A DNA stretch of 64,000 bases, taken from Pigmentiphaga kullae. GTDB taxonomy: Bacteria; Pseudomonadota; Gammaproteobacteria; Burkholderiales; Burkholderiaceae_B. Positions 16,404-25,465 of this stretch are shown piece by piece; positions within the stretch are counted from its first letter, which is position 1; each line of letters begins with the position of its first letter. The notes under the pieces are model-generated. The model saw nothing but the letters and a program-made list of their open reading frames with translations, was not told where the DNA came from and ran no database searches. The stretch spans positions 1,240,001-1,304,000 of the forward strand of contig NZ_SGXC01000001.1 of NCBI RefSeq assembly GCF_004216695.1. Direction: 5' to 3'. Both the position numbers and the translations under genes were made by a program.

Positions 16404-17722
16404 TGGCGGCGCCGGCCACCGGGCCCGCGTCGGCCCCTTTGTCCGATGTGCTGCTGGCCGCCGCGCGCGCGGTGCAGGGCGTCTTGGCGGGCGTTTCCCT
16501 GACCGATGCGCTGTCGCGCGTCGCCGCGCCGCTGCGGCCGGCGGCCCAGGCGTTGTCTTTCCACGCCATGCGCCAGCTGGGGCGGGCCCGCGCCGTCAAG
16601 CAGGCGCTGATTCCCCGCAAGCCGGCCGATCCGCTGCTCGATGCCTTGCTGCTGACGGCGTTTTCGCTGCTGGTGGCGGACGAGGGCGAGGCCGCCGCGG
16701 CCGGCGTCAGCTACGCACCCCACACGGTGGTGGACCAGGCCGTGCGCGCCGCCGCCGGCCAGCGCTCGCTCGCGCCGTTCAAGGGATTGGTCAACGGCAG
16801 CCTGCGGCGTTTCCTGCGCGAGCGCGAAAGCGTGCTGGAGGCCGCCGACCGCCGCCCCGAGGCCGTCTGGAACCATCCGGAATGGTGGGTGCGGCGGCTG
16901 CGCATCGACTATCCCGACCATTGGCAATCGCTGCTGCGCGCCGCCAACCGGCCGCCGGCCATGGTCCTGCGCGTGAACCGCCGCCGCACCAGCCGCGAGG
17001 CGCTGCTCGAGGCCTTTCGCGCCGCCGGTGTCGATGCCCTGCCGGTGGGCGAAGCGGGCGTCGCGCTGTCGCAGCCCCGGCCGGTGCAGCAACTGCCGGG
17101 CTTCGCCGAGGGCTGGTGGTCGGTCCAGGATGCCGCCGCGCAACTGGCGGCGCCGCTGCTCCAGGTGCGGGACGGCATGCGTGTGCTGGACGCCTGCGCG
17201 GCGCCGGGCGGCAAGACGGCGCATCTGCTGGAGCTGGCGGACCTCGACCTGCTGGCGCTGGACGTCGACGCCGGCAGGCTGGAACGGGTGGACGCCAACC
17301 TGGCGCGGCTGGGCCTGTCGGCGCGTACGCAGGCCGCCGACGTGGCCGACCTGGACGCCTGGTGGGACGGGCGGCCCTTCGATGCCGTGCTGGCTGACGT
17401 GCCCTGTACCGCATCGGGCATCGTCCGGCGCCATCCGGACATCCGCTGGCTGCGGCGCGAGGGCGATGTGGCCAATACCGCCGCGCTCCAGGCCCGGATT
17501 GCCGACGCCCTGTGGCAGGTGGTGGCGCCCGGTGGTAAATTGCTCTATGCAACCTGCTCGATTTTTCCCGCCGAGGGGGCCAGGCAAGCCGAGGCTTTCC
17601 AGCTCAGGCATCCCGACGCGGCGCGGCTGCCTGCGCCCGGGCAATTGCTCACGCAGGCGGAGCCTGATCGGCCGGCCGAGCAGCACGATGGGTTTTTCTA
17701 CGCGTTGTTTGCCAAGGTTTGA
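16403..17722 (+). CDS. rsmB: 16S rRNA (cytosine(967)-C(5))-methyltransferase
   Basis: A 439-residue enzyme of the RsmB/Sun family. The N-terminal NusB-like domain contains LDALLLTAFSLLVADEGEAA. The AdoMet-binding site is VLDACAAPGGKTAHLLEL, and the catalytic cysteine is Cys335 in DVPCTASGIVRRHPDIRWLR. ATCSIFPAEG carries the second family motif. It overlaps fmt at the start and DUF4390 at the end, so it is part of one long operon. Confidence 0.95.
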   Translation: MAAPATGPASAPLSDVLLAAARAVQGVLAGVSLTDALSRVAAPLRPAAQALSFHAMRQLGRARAVKQALIPRKPADPLLDALLLTAFSLLVADEGEAAAAGVSYAPHTVVDQAVRAAAGQRSLAPFKGLVNGSLRRFLRERESVLEAADRRPEAVWNHPEWWVRRLRIDYPDHWQSLLRAANRPPAMVLRVNRRRTSREALLEAFRAAGVDALPVGEAGVALSQPRPVQQLPGFAEGWWSVQDAAAQLAAPLLQVRDGMRVLDACAAPGGKTAHLLELADLDLLALDVDAGRLERVDANLARLGLSARTQAADVADLDAWWDGRPFDAVLADVPCTASGIVRRHPDIRWLRREGDVANTAALQARIADALWQVVAPGGKLLYATCSIFPAEGARQAEAFQLRHPDAARLPAPGQLLTQAEPDRPAEQHDGFFYALFAKV

Positions 17723-18576
17723 TCATTCTTCGACTCCACCGCGTCCTGATCCTGCCGGTCGTCGCCCTGATGCTGCTGTGGGGCGGCCAAGCCCCGGCAT
17801 CCGAGCCCGCCGTCCAGTCCGTGACGGTGACCGAACGCGGCCGTGACCTGCTCCTGAGCGCCGACGTCCTGCTGAACCTGAACAACCAGCTCGAGGACGC
17901 CGTTGCGCGCGGACTGCCGCTTTATTTCTCGGTCGAGGTCGAGATCCGCCGGCCCCGCTGGTACTGGTTCGACGAGGTCGTGCTGTCCTCGAACCAGACC
18001 TGGCGCATCGTCTACAACCCGTTGACGCGCCAGTGGCGCGTGCATTCCGGCAACCTCGCGCTGCCCGTGGGGTCGCTGGTCGAGGCCTTGTCGGTCGTGC
18101 GCCACGTGCGCAACTGGCGCATCGGCGACCGCGATGCGCTGAGTCCCGACACTCGCTACGCCGGCCGGCTGCGCGTGCGGTTCGACATCTCCCAGCTTTC
18201 CAAGCCGTTCCAGGTCAACGCCCTGAACAGCAGCGACTGGTCGCTGGCGACACCCTGGACGGAGTTCAACGTGCGCCTGGGCAAGGAGGCCGTGCCGCCG
18301 CCCAGCTCCAATGCCGCGCCGCCCGCCGCCCAGCCCGGCCTGCCGCCGCCGCCCGTGCCGCCTCCCTATGCCGTACAGCCTTCCGCCGGCCCCGGTGTCG
18401 CGCCGTCCGCGCCCATGCAGTCCGTTCCCGCCCAGTCGGCGCCCCTGCCGCCTTCCGCGCCCGTCTCGCCCGCCAACGGCACCCCCGCCGGCGGCAATGG
18501 CCTGGTCCTGCCAGGCGGCTCGCCCCACGCGAGTCCCGGGGGACTGGGCCTGACTCCTCCCACGGAGTCCCAATGA
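17719..18576 (+). CDS. DUF4390 secreted protein with proline-rich tail
   Basis: A 285-residue protein. The start is most likely TTG 17719, overlapping the rsmB stop; the next in-frame ATG (17770) would cut off the signal peptide. The N-terminus IILRLHRVLILPVVALMLLW is hydrophobic and ends in APAS, a signal peptide. The conserved block LEDAVARGLPLYFSVEVEI and RPRWYWFDE defines DUF4390. After residue ~190 the protein becomes Pro/Ala-rich and low in complexity. It is always next to ntrY in this group, so a periplasmic accessory to the sensor kinase is plausible. It overlaps ntrY by 4 nt (ATGA). Confidence 0.85.
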   Translation: MIILRLHRVLILPVVALMLLWGGQAPASEPAVQSVTVTERGRDLLLSADVLLNLNNQLEDAVARGLPLYFSVEVEIRRPRWYWFDEVVLSSNQTWRIVYNPLTRQWRVHSGNLALPVGSLVEALSVVRHVRNWRIGDRDALSPDTRYAGRLRVRFDISQLSKPFQVNALNSSDWSLATPWTEFNVRLGKEAVPPPSSNAAPPAAQPGLPPPPVPPPYAVQPSAGPGVAPSAPMQSVPAQSAPLPPSAPVSPANGTPAGGNGLVLPGGSPHASPGGLGLTPPTESQ

Positions 18577-21056
18577 TGCGAACCCGCCGCGTACGTATCC
18601 TGAACCGCTTCCTGCGCGTCCTGCTGGGCATGGGGGGCGTGAGCGCCCTCCTGCTGCTGTTCCTGCTGGCCTGGTCCACCGGCAATTCGTCCCGCCTGGA
18701 ACAGCAGTACGGCCTGCTGCTGGGGCTCAACGCCGTCATCGCGCTGGCGCTGTTCGCCTGGGTGGTCGCGCTGACCGTCAGGCTGATGGGGCAGCTGCGG
18801 CGCGGCCAGTTCGGCGCCCGGCTCACCTCCCGCTTTGCGCTGGCATTCGCGCTGGTGGGGGTCGTACCCGGCGTGCTGATCTACATGTTGTCGGTGCAAT
18901 TCCTGTCGCGCTCCATCGAGTCGTGGTTCAACGTGCGGGTGGACACCGCGCTCGAGTCAGGCCTGAACCTGGGTCGGGCGGCGCTCGATTCGCAGCTCCA
19001 GGAGATGAACGCCAAGGCGCGCACCATGTCCATCGAGCTGGGCGACAACCAGGAAGCGAACGTGGGGCTGTCGCTGACCCGGCTGCGCGAGCAGGTCGGG
19101 GTGCAGGACGCGATGGTGTTCACCTCCAGCGGCCGGGTCATCGCCTGGTCCACCAATTCCTACGGTTCGCTGGTGCCGGAGACGCCCACGCCGCAGGTGC
19201 TGCGGCAATTGAAGATCGCGCGCTCCTATGCCGCGGCCGAGGCCAACAGCACCGCCAGTCCGACCACCGTGGAAGGCGTGCAGGGGCCGCTGGGCACCAC
19301 CCGCGACAGCGCCAATGGCGGCGCCCTGCGGCTGCGCGTGATCGTGCCCATCGCGCCCGTCGGCGGCTTCGAGCTGCCCGGCGTGCTGCCGGCCGAGTCG
19401 CGCTACCTGCAACTGTTGCAGGGCGTGCCGGAACAGATCGCCAGCAACGCCGAGGAAGTCCAGAGCGGCTATCGCGACTACCAGGAGCTGTCGCTGTCGC
19501 GGGTGGGCCTGCGCAAGCTGTACGGCATCACGCTGACCCTGGCGCTGCTGCTGGCGGTGTTCGCGGCGATCGCGGCGGCGTTCTCGCTGTCGTCGCGGAT
19601 GGTGCGGCCGCTGCTGCGCCTGGCCGAGGGCACGCAGGCGGTAGGGGTGGGCGACTATCGGCCGATTCCCGAGCCGCCCCAGAGCGACGAGCTGGGCCAG
19701 CTGACCCGGTCGTTCAACGCCATGACCCGCCAGCTGGACGAGGCGCGCCGCATGGTGGAGAGCAACCGGCGCCAGCTCGAACGCAGCAACGTCTACCTGG
19801 AAAGCATCCTGTCGAACCTGTCGTCGGGGGTGCTGGTGTTCGACGAGGCCTTCCGCGTCGCCACCGTGAACCGCGGCGCCCAGCAGATCCTGCGGGTGGA
19901 CCTGCGCGCGGTAACCGGGCGGCCGCTGGAAACCATAGACGGGCTGACCGCCTTCGCGCAGACCATACGCACGGCCTTCGCCGAGCACGCCGCGGCGGGC
20001 ACCGGGCGCCAGTACTGGCAGCAGCAGTTCGAGATCGTCCGGCCGCAGCCCGCCGCCGAGAGGGACGGGGCGCGCGAAGGTAACAATTCCGATCCCACCG
20101 GCGACGACAATACGATTACCCTGCTCGCGCGAGGATCACACCTGCCGGTGGCGGGAGCGAGTGGGGGCTACGTGGTGGTGTTCGACGACATTACCGAGGT
20201 CATCTCGGCCAACCGCGCCGTCGCCTGGGGCGAGGTCGCGCGGCGGCTGGCGCACGAGATCAAGAACCCCCTGACGCCCATCCAGCTCTCGGCCGAGCGG
20301 ATCGCCATCAAGCTGGCCGACAAGCTCGCGCAGCCCGACGCCGACATGCTCAAGCGCTCGACCACCACCATCATCAACCAGGTCAGTTCCATGCAGCGCA
20401 TGGTGGACGATTTCCGCGAATACGCCCGGACGCCGCCGGCCCAGCACCAGCTGCTGGACCTGAACGAACTGGTGGCCGAGGTCCTGACCCTGTACGGATG
20501 GGATACGGCGGGTGGCGTGCTGAAGGCCGGCACCGGCAACATCGCGCTGTCGGTCGATCTGGAGTCGGTGCTGCCGCGCGTGCGCGGCGACGCCACCCAG
20601 TTGCGCCAGGTCATCCACAACCTGATCGCCAACGCCCGCGACTCCATCGAGGAGAAGGCCAAGGAAGCGGCCCGCCAGGCCGGGGAAGGCGCGCCGGCGG
20701 GGCCCACTTCCAGCGATCGCATCTCGGTCAGCACGCGTTTGATCCAGACGCGGCTGCCCGACGGCCGCGAGCACGCATCCATCAAATTCATGGTGACCGA
20801 TACCGGCACCGGCTTCGCCGCGCGCATCCTGCAGCGCGCCTTCGAGCCCTACATCACGACCAAGGTGCGGGGGACGGGGCTGGGGCTGGCCATCGTCAAG
20901 AAGATCGTCGAGGAGCACGGAGGCAGAATTGATCTTGCCAACCGGCCCGAAGGTGGGGCAATGGTCTCTATACTATTCACTCGGCTCGCCGGGGGTACGG
21001 ACGTTGCACACGATGCCGCTCGTTTTTCCGAGACTGCGGGGGCGCAGTCCGCGTAA
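18573..21056 (+). CDS. ntrY: NtrY-like membrane sensor histidine kinase
   Basis: An 827-residue sensor kinase. Two N-terminal transmembrane helices and a third near residue 90-110 precede a ~200-residue periplasmic sensor region. Another helix near residue 320 leads into HAMP (VRPLLRLAEGTQAVGVGDY), a PAS domain (NVYLESILSNLSSGVLVFDE), the H-box RRLAHEIKNPLTPIQLSAER (His ~563) and an HATPase domain (IHNLIANARDSIEEK, TDTGTGFAARIL, GTGLGLAIVKKIVEEHGG). NtrY proteins phosphorylate NtrX and respond to nitrogen or redox state. It starts inside DUF4390 and is followed 17 nt later by the regulator. Confidence 0.92.
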   Translation: MMRTRRVRILNRFLRVLLGMGGVSALLLLFLLAWSTGNSSRLEQQYGLLLGLNAVIALALFAWVVALTVRLMGQLRRGQFGARLTSRFALAFALVGVVPGVLIYMLSVQFLSRSIESWFNVRVDTALESGLNLGRAALDSQLQEMNAKARTMSIELGDNQEANVGLSLTRLREQVGVQDAMVFTSSGRVIAWSTNSYGSLVPETPTPQVLRQLKIARSYAAAEANSTASPTTVEGVQGPLGTTRDSANGGALRLRVIVPIAPVGGFELPGVLPAESRYLQLLQGVPEQIASNAEEVQSGYRDYQELSLSRVGLRKLYGITLTLALLLAVFAAIAAAFSLSSRMVRPLLRLAEGTQAVGVGDYRPIPEPPQSDELGQLTRSFNAMTRQLDEARRMVESNRRQLERSNVYLESILSNLSSGVLVFDEAFRVATVNRGAQQILRVDLRAVTGRPLETIDGLTAFAQTIRTAFAEHAAAGTGRQYWQQQFEIVRPQPAAERDGAREGNNSDPTGDDNTITLLARGSHLPVAGASGGYVVVFDDITEVISANRAVAWGEVARRLAHEIKNPLTPIQLSAERIAIKLADKLAQPDADMLKRSTTTIINQVSSMQRMVDDFREYARTPPAQHQLLDLNELVAEVLTLYGWDTAGGVLKAGTGNIALSVDLESVLPRVRGDATQLRQVIHNLIANARDSIEEKAKEAARQAGEGAPAGPTSSDRISVSTRLIQTRLPDGREHASIKFMVTDTGTGFAARILQRAFEPYITTKVRGTGLGLAIVKKIVEEHGGRIDLANRPEGGAMVSILFTRLAGGTDVAHDAARFSETAGAQSA

Positions 21057-21073
21057 CAGAGGTTTCTAAAGAT

Positions 21074-21808
21074 ATGGCCAGAATTTTGGTGGTTGACGAC
21101 GAGGTCGGCATCCGCGAACTCCTGTCGGAAATTCTTTACGACGAAGGGCATACGGTCGATCTGGCCGAAAATGCCTCGGCCGCGCGCGCGCTGCGCGCCG
21201 CCAATCGTCCCGACGTGGTTCTGCTCGATATCTGGATGCCCGACACCGATGGCGTGACGCTGCTCAAGGAATGGGCGGCCCAGGACCTGCTCGACATGCC
21301 CGTCATCATGATGAGCGGCCACGCGACCATCGATACGGCGGTCGAGGCGACCCGCATCGGCGCGATCGACTTCCTCGAGAAGCCGATCACCATGACGCGC
21401 CTGCTCAAGACCATCGCCGGCGCGCTGGAGCGGGGCCGGGCGGGAGCCAAGCCGGCGGCGCCGCAAACCCCCGCGCGGCCCGCCATGCCGGGTTATGCGC
21501 CCGCGCCGCCCGTGGCCGGCGACGGCATGCGCGCGCCCGCCCCCGGGCTTGCGCCGGCCGTCGACCGCTCGGCCGGCTCGGTGGCCTTGCACGACAACCA
21601 GCCGCGTTCGCCGCTGCTCAGCCTGTCGCTCGACCTGCCGCTGCGCGAGGCGCGCGACGCCTTCGAGCGGGTCTATTTCGAGCATCACCTGGCGCGCGAG
21701 GGCGGCAGCATGACCCGCGTGGCCGACAAGACGGGGCTGGAGCGCACCCACCTGTACCGCAAGCTCAAGCAACTGGGAATCGAACTCTCGCGTAAACGAG
21801 GCGTATGA
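21074..21808 (+). CDS. NtrX-like response regulator lacking the AAA+ domain
   Basis: A 244-residue regulator. The receiver domain is complete: acidic pair Asp8/Asp9, phosphoacceptor Asp52 (LLDIWMPDTDG), Ser81 and Lys103. A Pro/Ala-rich linker (about 125-185) leads to a Fis-type HTH at the C-terminus (MTRVADKTGLERTHLYRKLK). Classical NtrX is about 450 residues with a central sigma-54-activating AAA+ domain, which is absent here with no sign of frameshift. It therefore resembles RegA/PrrA/ActR architecture and should act with sigma-70. It is coupled to trkA by a 4-nt overlap. Confidence 0.88.
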   Translation: MARILVVDDEVGIRELLSEILYDEGHTVDLAENASAARALRAANRPDVVLLDIWMPDTDGVTLLKEWAAQDLLDMPVIMMSGHATIDTAVEATRIGAIDFLEKPITMTRLLKTIAGALERGRAGAKPAAPQTPARPAMPGYAPAPPVAGDGMRAPAPGLAPAVDRSAGSVALHDNQPRSPLLSLSLDLPLREARDAFERVYFEHHLAREGGSMTRVADKTGLERTHLYRKLKQLGIELSRKRGV

Positions 21809-23181
21809 AGATCCTGATACTCGGCGCTGGCCAGGTGGGGACCAGCGTGGCCGAGAACCTGGTGTCCGAGCACAACGACATCACCGTCATCGATACCGAC
21901 GGGGCCCGTCTGTCCGTGCTCCAGGATCGCCTGGACCTGCGGGGCCTGATGGGCAACGGTACCCACGTGTCCACCCTGCAGGAGGCCGGGGCGGCCGATG
22001 CCGATCTCTTCATTTCCTGCGTGACCGCCGACGAAAGCAACCTGGTCGCCTGCAAGATCGCCAAGAAAGTGTTCAACGTGCCGCGCTGCATCGCGCGCGT
22101 GCGTTCGTCCGAGTTCCTCGACCACGAGGAACTGATGGCCGAGGACGGTTTCGACGTCGACCACCTGATCTGCCCCGAGCGCAGCGTGACCAGCTACATC
22201 GAGAAGCTGGTCGAGATCCCCGAGGCGCTGCAGGTGGTGGACTTCGCGGGCGGCCGGGTCTGCGCCGTGACCGTGCGCGCCGCCGCCGGCAGCCCGCTGG
22301 CGGACCAGCCCATCCAGTCCCTGCGCGAGCGCCTGCCGGGCGCCGATGTCCGCATCATCGCGATATTCCGCAACAACCGGCTGGTGCCGCCCGAGGGCGA
22401 CACGCGCATCGAGCCGGGCGACGAGGTCCTGTTCCTGGCCAACACCCGCCACGTGCGCCAGATCATCCGCGAGCTGCGCGAGAGCGACAAGCGCGTCAAG
22501 CGGGTCATGATCGCCGGCGGCGGCAACATCGGCCTGCGGCTGGCCCGCGGCATCAGCGACCAGTGCGACGTCAAGGTCATCGAGCGCAACCGCCGGCGCT
22601 GCGAATTCCTGGCCACCCAGCTCCCCAGCCGTTCCCTGATCCTGAACGGCGACGCCACCGACGAGAACCTGCTGGAAGACGAGAACGTCGCCGAGATGGA
22701 TCTGTTCCTGGCGCTGACCAGCGACGACGAGGACAACATCATGTCGTCGCTGCTGGCCAAGCGCATGGGCGCCCGCCGGGTGATCGCGCTGATCGGGCGC
22801 AAGAGCTACGGCGAACTGATGGAGGGCGGCCGCATCGACATCGCCATTTCGCCGTCCGAGGCCACCATAGGCGAGCTGCTGCGCTACGTGCGGCGCGGCG
22901 ACGTGGTGTCGGTCCACCGCCTGCGGCACGGCGTGACCGAGGCCCTGGAAGCCATCGCCCACGGCGATGCCAAGTCCTCGAAGGTCGTGGGCCGCCGGAT
23001 CGAGGACATCGGCCTGCCGCAGGGCGCCACCATCGGCGCCGTGGTGCGCCAGGACGAGGTGCTGATGGCGCACCACGACACCGTCATCGAATCGGACGAC
23101 CACGTCATCGTCTTCGTGGCGCACCAGAGGCTGATCGCGCAAGTGGAAAAGCTGTTCCAGGTCTCGGCGACCTTCTTCTGA
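21805..23181 (+). CDS. trkA: Trk system potassium uptake regulatory protein TrkA
   Basis: A 458-residue cytosolic gating subunit with two RCK repeats. Each has a Rossmann NAD(H) site: LILGAGQVGTSVAENL at residue 4 and MIAGGGNIGLRLARGI near 235. The length matches E. coli TrkA. It binds nucleotides and controls K+ flow through TrkH. The ATG overlaps the stop of the response regulator (ATGA), and trkH follows 18 nt later, so K+ uptake genes are co-transcribed with the NtrYX-like pair. Confidence 0.95.
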   Translation: MKILILGAGQVGTSVAENLVSEHNDITVIDTDGARLSVLQDRLDLRGLMGNGTHVSTLQEAGAADADLFISCVTADESNLVACKIAKKVFNVPRCIARVRSSEFLDHEELMAEDGFDVDHLICPERSVTSYIEKLVEIPEALQVVDFAGGRVCAVTVRAAAGSPLADQPIQSLRERLPGADVRIIAIFRNNRLVPPEGDTRIEPGDEVLFLANTRHVRQIIRELRESDKRVKRVMIAGGGNIGLRLARGISDQCDVKVIERNRRRCEFLATQLPSRSLILNGDATDENLLEDENVAEMDLFLALTSDDEDNIMSSLLAKRMGARRVIALIGRKSYGELMEGGRIDIAISPSEATIGELLRYVRRGDVVSVHRLRHGVTEALEAIAHGDAKSSKVVGRRIEDIGLPQGATIGAVVRQDEVLMAHHDTVIESDDHVIVFVAHQRLIAQVEKLFQVSATFF

Positions 23182-23199
23182 TCCTTTCGGCCCCGCTGC

Positions 23200-24669
23200 A
23201 TGCGCAAACTGCTTCCGGTCCTGCACGTCCTCGGACTCGTCATCGCCCTGTTCTCGATGACGATGGCGATTCCGCTGGCGACGTCCTTCATCTTTTCCGA
23301 TGGGGCGCGGGACGCGTTCATCCACGCCATGGTCGTCGGCCTGATCGGCGGGCTGCTGTTGTGCCTGGCCACGCGCAGCCAGCGGCGCGAGCTGACGCCG
23401 CGCGACGGCTTCCTGCTGGTGTCGCTGGTCTGGAGCGTGCTGGCGCTGATCGCCACGCTGCCGCTCCTGTTCTACTACCACCAGATCGGTGCGCCGCTGT
23501 CCATGACCGACGCCTATTTCGAGGCCATGTCCGGCATCACCACCACCGGCGCCACGGTGCTGTCGGGGCTGGACGACCTGCCGCCGTCGATCAACGTCTG
23601 GCGCTGCACCCTGGTGTGGATAGGCGGCATGGGTATCCTGGTGCTGGCGGTGGCCATCCTGCCCATGCTGGGCGCGGGCGGCAGCCAGTTGTTCCGGGCC
23701 GAGACGCCGGGCCCGATGAAGGACGAGAAGCTCACCCCGCGCATCACCGGCACGGCCAAGGGACTGTATGCCATCTACATGCTGATCTCGGTGCTGTGCC
23801 TGCTGGCCTACCGGATGGCGGGCATGAACTGGTACGAAGCCTATTGCCACATGGCCTCGACCATCGGCCTGGGCGGCTTCTCGACACGCGACGCGAGCTT
23901 CGCGGCCTTCGATTCGCCCGCCATCGAGATGGTCGCCGTGGTGTTCATGACCATCGCCGGCATCAGCTTCACCCTGCACTTCCAGGCGTTCCGGCGCCGC
24001 AGCCTGGGGCCCTACTGGCGCAGCACCGAGGCCAAGGCCTATCTGGCGGTCCTGGCCATCTCGGTCGCCGCGATCACCGCGCTCCTGCTGCAGCGGGGGA
24101 ACTACGATTCGGTCTGGACCGCCCTGCGCTTCGCGCTGTTCAACACCGTGTCGGTGGCGACCACCACCGGCTTCGTCAGCACCGATTATTCGACCTGGCC
24201 CATCTTCGCCCCGGTCTGGATGCTGGTGCTTTCCTGCTTCGCCACCTGCGCCGGCTCCACCGGCGGCGGCATCAAGATGATCCGCGTGGTGATCCTGGTC
24301 AAGCAGGCGCGCCGGGAACTCATCCACATCCTGCATCCGCGCGCCATCAACCCGGTACACATAGGCGGCCTGCCGGTGCCCAACCGGGTCGTGTTCTCGG
24401 TCATGGCCTTCATGCTGCTGTACTGGGCCTCGCTGATGGCGCTGACCATGGCCATGCTCTATACGGGCCTGGATCCGGTCACGGCCTTCACGGCCGTCCT
24501 GGCCAGCCTCAGCAACACCGGACCGGGCCTGGCGGACGTCGGGCCGGCCGGCACGTTCGCCGTGCTGAGCGACGCCCAGACCTGGATCTGTACCTTCGCC
24601 ATGCTGATCGGCCGCTTGGAATTGTTTGCTGTACTCGTCCTGTTCACCCGGGCATTCTGGCGGAAATGA
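23200..24669 (+). CDS. trkH: Trk potassium transporter membrane subunit TrkH
   Basis: A 489-residue membrane protein (E. coli TrkH 483) with about ten transmembrane segments and the four pore-loop repeats of the SKT family. Selectivity-filter glycines are seen in GITTTGATVLSGLD, TIGLGGFSTRD, VATTTGFVSTDY and LSNTGPGL. ATCAGSTGGGIKMIRVVILV is a conserved cytoplasmic-side signature. It forms the K+ pore gated by TrkA. The stop overlaps the next gene by 4 nt. Confidence 0.95.
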   Translation: MRKLLPVLHVLGLVIALFSMTMAIPLATSFIFSDGARDAFIHAMVVGLIGGLLLCLATRSQRRELTPRDGFLLVSLVWSVLALIATLPLLFYYHQIGAPLSMTDAYFEAMSGITTTGATVLSGLDDLPPSINVWRCTLVWIGGMGILVLAVAILPMLGAGGSQLFRAETPGPMKDEKLTPRITGTAKGLYAIYMLISVLCLLAYRMAGMNWYEAYCHMASTIGLGGFSTRDASFAAFDSPAIEMVAVVFMTIAGISFTLHFQAFRRRSLGPYWRSTEAKAYLAVLAISVAAITALLLQRGNYDSVWTALRFALFNTVSVATTTGFVSTDYSTWPIFAPVWMLVLSCFATCAGSTGGGIKMIRVVILVKQARRELIHILHPRAINPVHIGGLPVPNRVVFSVMAFMLLYWASLMALTMAMLYTGLDPVTAFTAVLASLSNTGPGLADVGPAGTFAVLSDAQTWICTFAMLIGRLELFAVLVLFTRAFWRK

Positions 24670-25016
24670 ATCCTGTCCCTGTCGTGATATTAGTTGGTGC
24701 TCACTTACGTGAAGGACGCAGTCTGGCGTTGGAAGGCGCCCAGGAGCATACGGACGAAGGGTTGCAGGCGGTGATCGTCGAGGGGGGGCCGGGAACTTTG
24801 TCCGCCCCTGCGGGGGTCGAACTGGTACAGCTGGCGCCCGGGTGCGTTTGTTGCGTGGGGCAGTTGCCGCTGCGGGTAACCGTGGCAAGGCTGCTCCGGC
24901 AAGCCCGGCCGGCCCGGTTGTGGATAGAGGTCAGCGCGGCCCAGCACGTCGCCGAGTTGCGCCGGCAATTGGATGGACCAGGTTTTGCAGGAGCGGTGAA
25001 GCTGTACGGGGGTTAG
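24666..25016 (+). CDS. Small CobW/G3E-like protein with CVCC motif, no P-loop
   Basis: A 116-residue protein starting inside the trkH stop (ATGA). VELVQLAPGCVCCVGQLPLR closely matches the CxCC metal-site region of CobW/COG0523 (G3E) GTPases, with Cys60, Cys62 and Cys63, followed by the equivalent of the next helix and strand (RLLRQARPARLWIEVSAAQH). The expected P-loop GxxGxGKT is missing; the matching region reads VILVGAHLREGRSLAL. It looks like a stripped-down G3E relative that may bind metal but not GTP. Full-length CobW proteins are 300-400 residues. It could also be a decayed gene. Confidence 0.65.
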   Translation: MNPVPVVILVGAHLREGRSLALEGAQEHTDEGLQAVIVEGGPGTLSAPAGVELVQLAPGCVCCVGQLPLRVTVARLLRQARPARLWIEVSAAQHVAELRRQLDGPGFAGAVKLYGG

Positions 25017-25140
25017 CCGGTATCGAGCATGGTGTGGCCGATAGGCGGTATCAATCCGGTTGGCCCTCTTGATTTCCAAACGTAGGCACCAACTTAATGA
25101 ACAGGTGGTCGGTCAGACCCCTGTCTCCAGGAGCCAGACC

Positions 25141-25389
25141 ATGGAAATGATCTACAACAGTCCCAACTATGTCGTGGTGGAGTTCGCCCAGCTCGATGGC
25201 GCCTCCGCGGGGGGATTCGAAATCGTCGACAAGCAGGCGCGCCGCGAGATCTATATCGCGGGCGAATCGGCCGAGCAATTCCGCTCTCAGGTGCGGGAGC
25301 TGATCGCCACCGAGCCTTCGATGGAAGACGTGGACGAGTTCCTGAGCCAGTTCGACGACTACATGCACCATCCCGTCACCCTGCACTGA
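25141..25389 (+). CDS. DUF3567 family protein
   Basis: An 82-residue protein. ATG 25141 is preceded by CAGGAG. It begins MEMIYNSPNYVVVEFAQLDG, the conserved opening of DUF3567, a small betaproteobacterial family of unknown function. The middle contains GGFEIVDKQARREIYIAGES and the end is acidic (EPSMEDVDEFLSQFDDYMHH). A strong GC hairpin at 25398-25419 follows the stop. No operon partner. Confidence 0.85.
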   Translation: MEMIYNSPNYVVVEFAQLDGASAGGFEIVDKQARREIYIAGESAEQFRSQVRELIATEPSMEDVDEFLSQFDDYMHHPVTLH

Positions 25390-25397
25390 GGCCGCCG

Positions 25398-25419
25398 GGC
25401 CGGCGCTTCCGCGCCGGCC
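25398..25419 (+). terminator. GC-rich stem-loop after DUF3567 gene
   Basis: A perfect 9-bp stem, GGCCGGCGC / GCGCCGGCC, with loop TTCC, 9 nt after the stop. No run of T follows, so it is a likely 3'-end structure but not a textbook intrinsic terminator. Confidence 0.6.
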
Positions 25420-25430
25420 TTGGTGGTAAG

Positions 25431-25459
25431 TACACACTCATAATCAATGGGGCTATAAT
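25431..25459 (+). promoter_or_regulatory. Putative sigma-70 promoter
   Basis: TACACA (-35, 4/6), a 17-nt spacer and a perfect TATAAT at 25454-25459. The -10 box sits inside a small palindrome (GGGGC at 25449-25453, GCCCC at 25461-25465). Transcription would begin near 25466, over 340 nt before the next gene. Confidence 0.55.
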
Positions 25460-25465
25460 GGCCCC

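Noticed and set aside
21685-24888. Long minus-strand open frame opposite trkA and trkH
   Set aside because: It has the same GC-rich antisense pattern. trkA and trkH are certain, and no ribosome site or motif supports the reverse frame.
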